Below, piece by piece: positions 6,988-7,875 of a stretch of 7,875 nucleotides of DNA. Numbering within the stretch: the first letter of the stretch is position 1; the number at the start of each line of letters is the position of its first letter. The stretch lies in NCBI GenBank assembly GCA_943331415.1, contig CALQLM010000034.1, forward strand, positions 1-7,875, read 5' to 3'. A program made the translations under genes and the position numbers. The notes under the pieces were generated by a model that made no database searches, had not been told where the DNA came from, and was given only the letters and a program-made list of their open reading frames with translations. Source of the DNA: Bifidobacterium breve (lineage in GTDB: Bacteria > Actinomycetota > Actinomycetes > Mycobacteriales > Mycobacteriaceae).

Positions 6988-6992
6988 ACCGC
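6973..6992. terminator. Possible shared hairpin at the convergent GGT-like/MBL gene ends
   Basis: GCGGTC (6973-6978) and GACCGC (6987-6992) form a perfect 6-bp stem around an 8-base loop, spanning both stop codons (TAG on plus at 6985-6987, TAG on minus at 6994-6992). It could act in both directions. There is no T-rich tract on either side, so it would be an atypical, weak terminator at best. Confidence 0.3.
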
Positions 6993-7875
6993 TACGATGC
7001 CGCCTGGAACGTGTAGGTGGTGCCGACGGCCGACACACTGACTACGTCACCGTAGGCATCGGCGAGTGCATGAACAGCCCGCCAGCCCGTGCAGTGCCCG
7101 GCAATGATGTAGCGGATACCGAAGGGCGCGAGTCCCGCCACCGTCTCGGGAATGATCCGCTCCATCACCCCACCCAGATGCAGACCGCCCACCACCGCGT
7201 GAATCGGAATATCCGGGAAAAGACGCGCAACCTCGGTGCACACGTTGACGATCCCGGCGTGTGAACAGGCGCTGAAGACGATCAGCCCCAGTCCGCGCAC
7301 ATGGGCCACCATCATCCGCTCGTCCAACAGCAGCGGATCGGGTTCCCACGGGTCACCGTCGTGTTCTCGGCATAGGTGATCGGCTCGGCCCGTCTCAAAG
7401 GGGACGACCCGCGGTATCGGCCCGCTGTAGTAAAAGTGGCGATCCAGGAGTAGTCGTTCGTCGGGATCGTTGACCACCACCGCGCCGTGGGCGGCCAATG
7501 TCTCGGGAGTGGGAACCTTTTCAGTAGGGATCACCAGGTCCGCGCTCAACGCCAGGCCGCGCTCGCGGAACATCAGCGGATTGACATCGACGGTGACTGA
7601 TCCTCGACGGGCGACGATGGCATCGACCGCGTCGATCAATGCACCCATGTGATCCCAGTGCCCGTGGGTGATCGCGATCTCCTCCACCTCACCGAGTTCG
7701 ATCCCCAGATTGCGGCAGTTACGGATGAACGCGGCACCTTCGGTACCGGTGTCGAACAGCAGGACATGCTTGGTCGAGGCCGTCATCGACCGGAGCCGAA
7801 GTCCGTAGCCGAGGTTGGCCACCAACAGGGTCTTACCGGATACCACCGGGGCGCCGGCATTGACAATGTTGGCCA
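6992..7875 (-). CDS. Metallo-beta-lactamase-fold hydrolase (COG1237/MJ0301-like), 5' end beyond window
   Basis: At least 294 codons, open to the right edge. Counting from an in-frame GTG at 7846, the metal-binding THGHWDH motif is at 60-66 (H61, H63, D65, H66), preceded by LLFDTG (29-34). Later come ACSHAGIVN (193-201, H196), VVGGLHLGG (218-226) and AGHCTGW (249-255, H251), the set typical of the COG1237 branch annotated as dihydropterin ribofuranosylaminobenzene-phosphate synthase-like. A middle WEPDPLLLDERMM stretch (167-179) also fits. I treat the gene as 5'-truncated because the family normally has further residues before the GYGL segment and the frame stays open upstream of 7846. The enzyme should bind two metal ions; the true substrate in this organism is unknown, since the methanopterin reaction named for the family is not expected here. 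It is convergent with the GGT-like gene. Confidence 0.88.
   Translation of the reverse strand, partial: ANIVNAGAPVVSGKTLLVANLGYGLRLRSMTASTKHVLLFDTGTEGAAFIRNCRNLGIELGEVEEIAITHGHWDHMGALIDAVDAIVARRGSVTVDVNPLMFRERGLALSADLVIPTEKVPTPETLAAHGAVVVNDPDERLLLDRHFYYSGPIPRVVPFETGRADHLCREHDGDPWEPDPLLLDERMMVAHVRGLGLIVFSACSHAGIVNVCTEVARLFPDIPIHAVVGGLHLGGVMERIIPETVAGLAPFGIRYIIAGHCTGWRAVHALADAYGDVVSVSAVGTTYTFQAAS

Overview
The window looks like a chromosomal segment from a high-GC actinobacterium, very probably a non-tuberculous Mycobacterium/Mycolicibacterium. The evidence is the strongly GC-biased third codon positions, the GTG and TTG starts, the TANNNT -10 boxes placed 6-7 nt before start codons (the mycobacterial leaderless arrangement), and a gene order matching, from memory, the M. 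tuberculosis dinG-pncB1 / clpS-Rv1332-Rv1333 locus. The species was not determined and no database was searched.

Left part (1-1347, minus strand): an operon transcribed leftward as clpS -> DUF2017 protein -> DmpA/P1-type (S58) peptidase. The peptidase runs off the left edge. ClpS is the N-degron adaptor of ClpC1P; the other two genes travel with it, and the DUF2017/peptidase junction is a 4-nt ATGA overlap.

Middle (1413-4690, plus strand): divergent from clpS across a 65-bp gap is a two-gene operon, pncB (nicotinate phosphoribosyltransferase, NAD salvage) and dinG (Fe-S XPD-like helicase), joined by a TTGA stop/start overlap. Both sides of the 65-bp gap carry a -10 box exactly six bases before the start codon, so both transcripts are predicted to be leaderless.

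Right part (4660-7875): a convergent YoaK/DUF1275 membrane protein gene (its end overlaps dinG by 31 bp), then, divergent across only 30 bp, a gamma-glutamyltransferase-superfamily gene. That gene in turn converges with a metallo-beta-lactamase-fold hydrolase of the COG1237 type, whose 5' end lies beyond the right edge. The two -10 boxes in the 30-bp gap are back to back, again predicting leaderless starts. From memory these three genes are not next to dinG in M. tuberculosis, so they may be accessory here.

The segment is gene-dense with no gene-free stretch over 300 bp. I saw no RNA gene, mobile element, CRISPR array or phage remnant, and no clear evidence of a new defence or biosynthetic system. 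The most interesting points are the two compact divergent leaderless promoters, the GGT-like enzyme lacking several canonical gamma-glutamate contacts and a signal peptide, and the poorly understood ClpS-DUF2017-peptidase operon.
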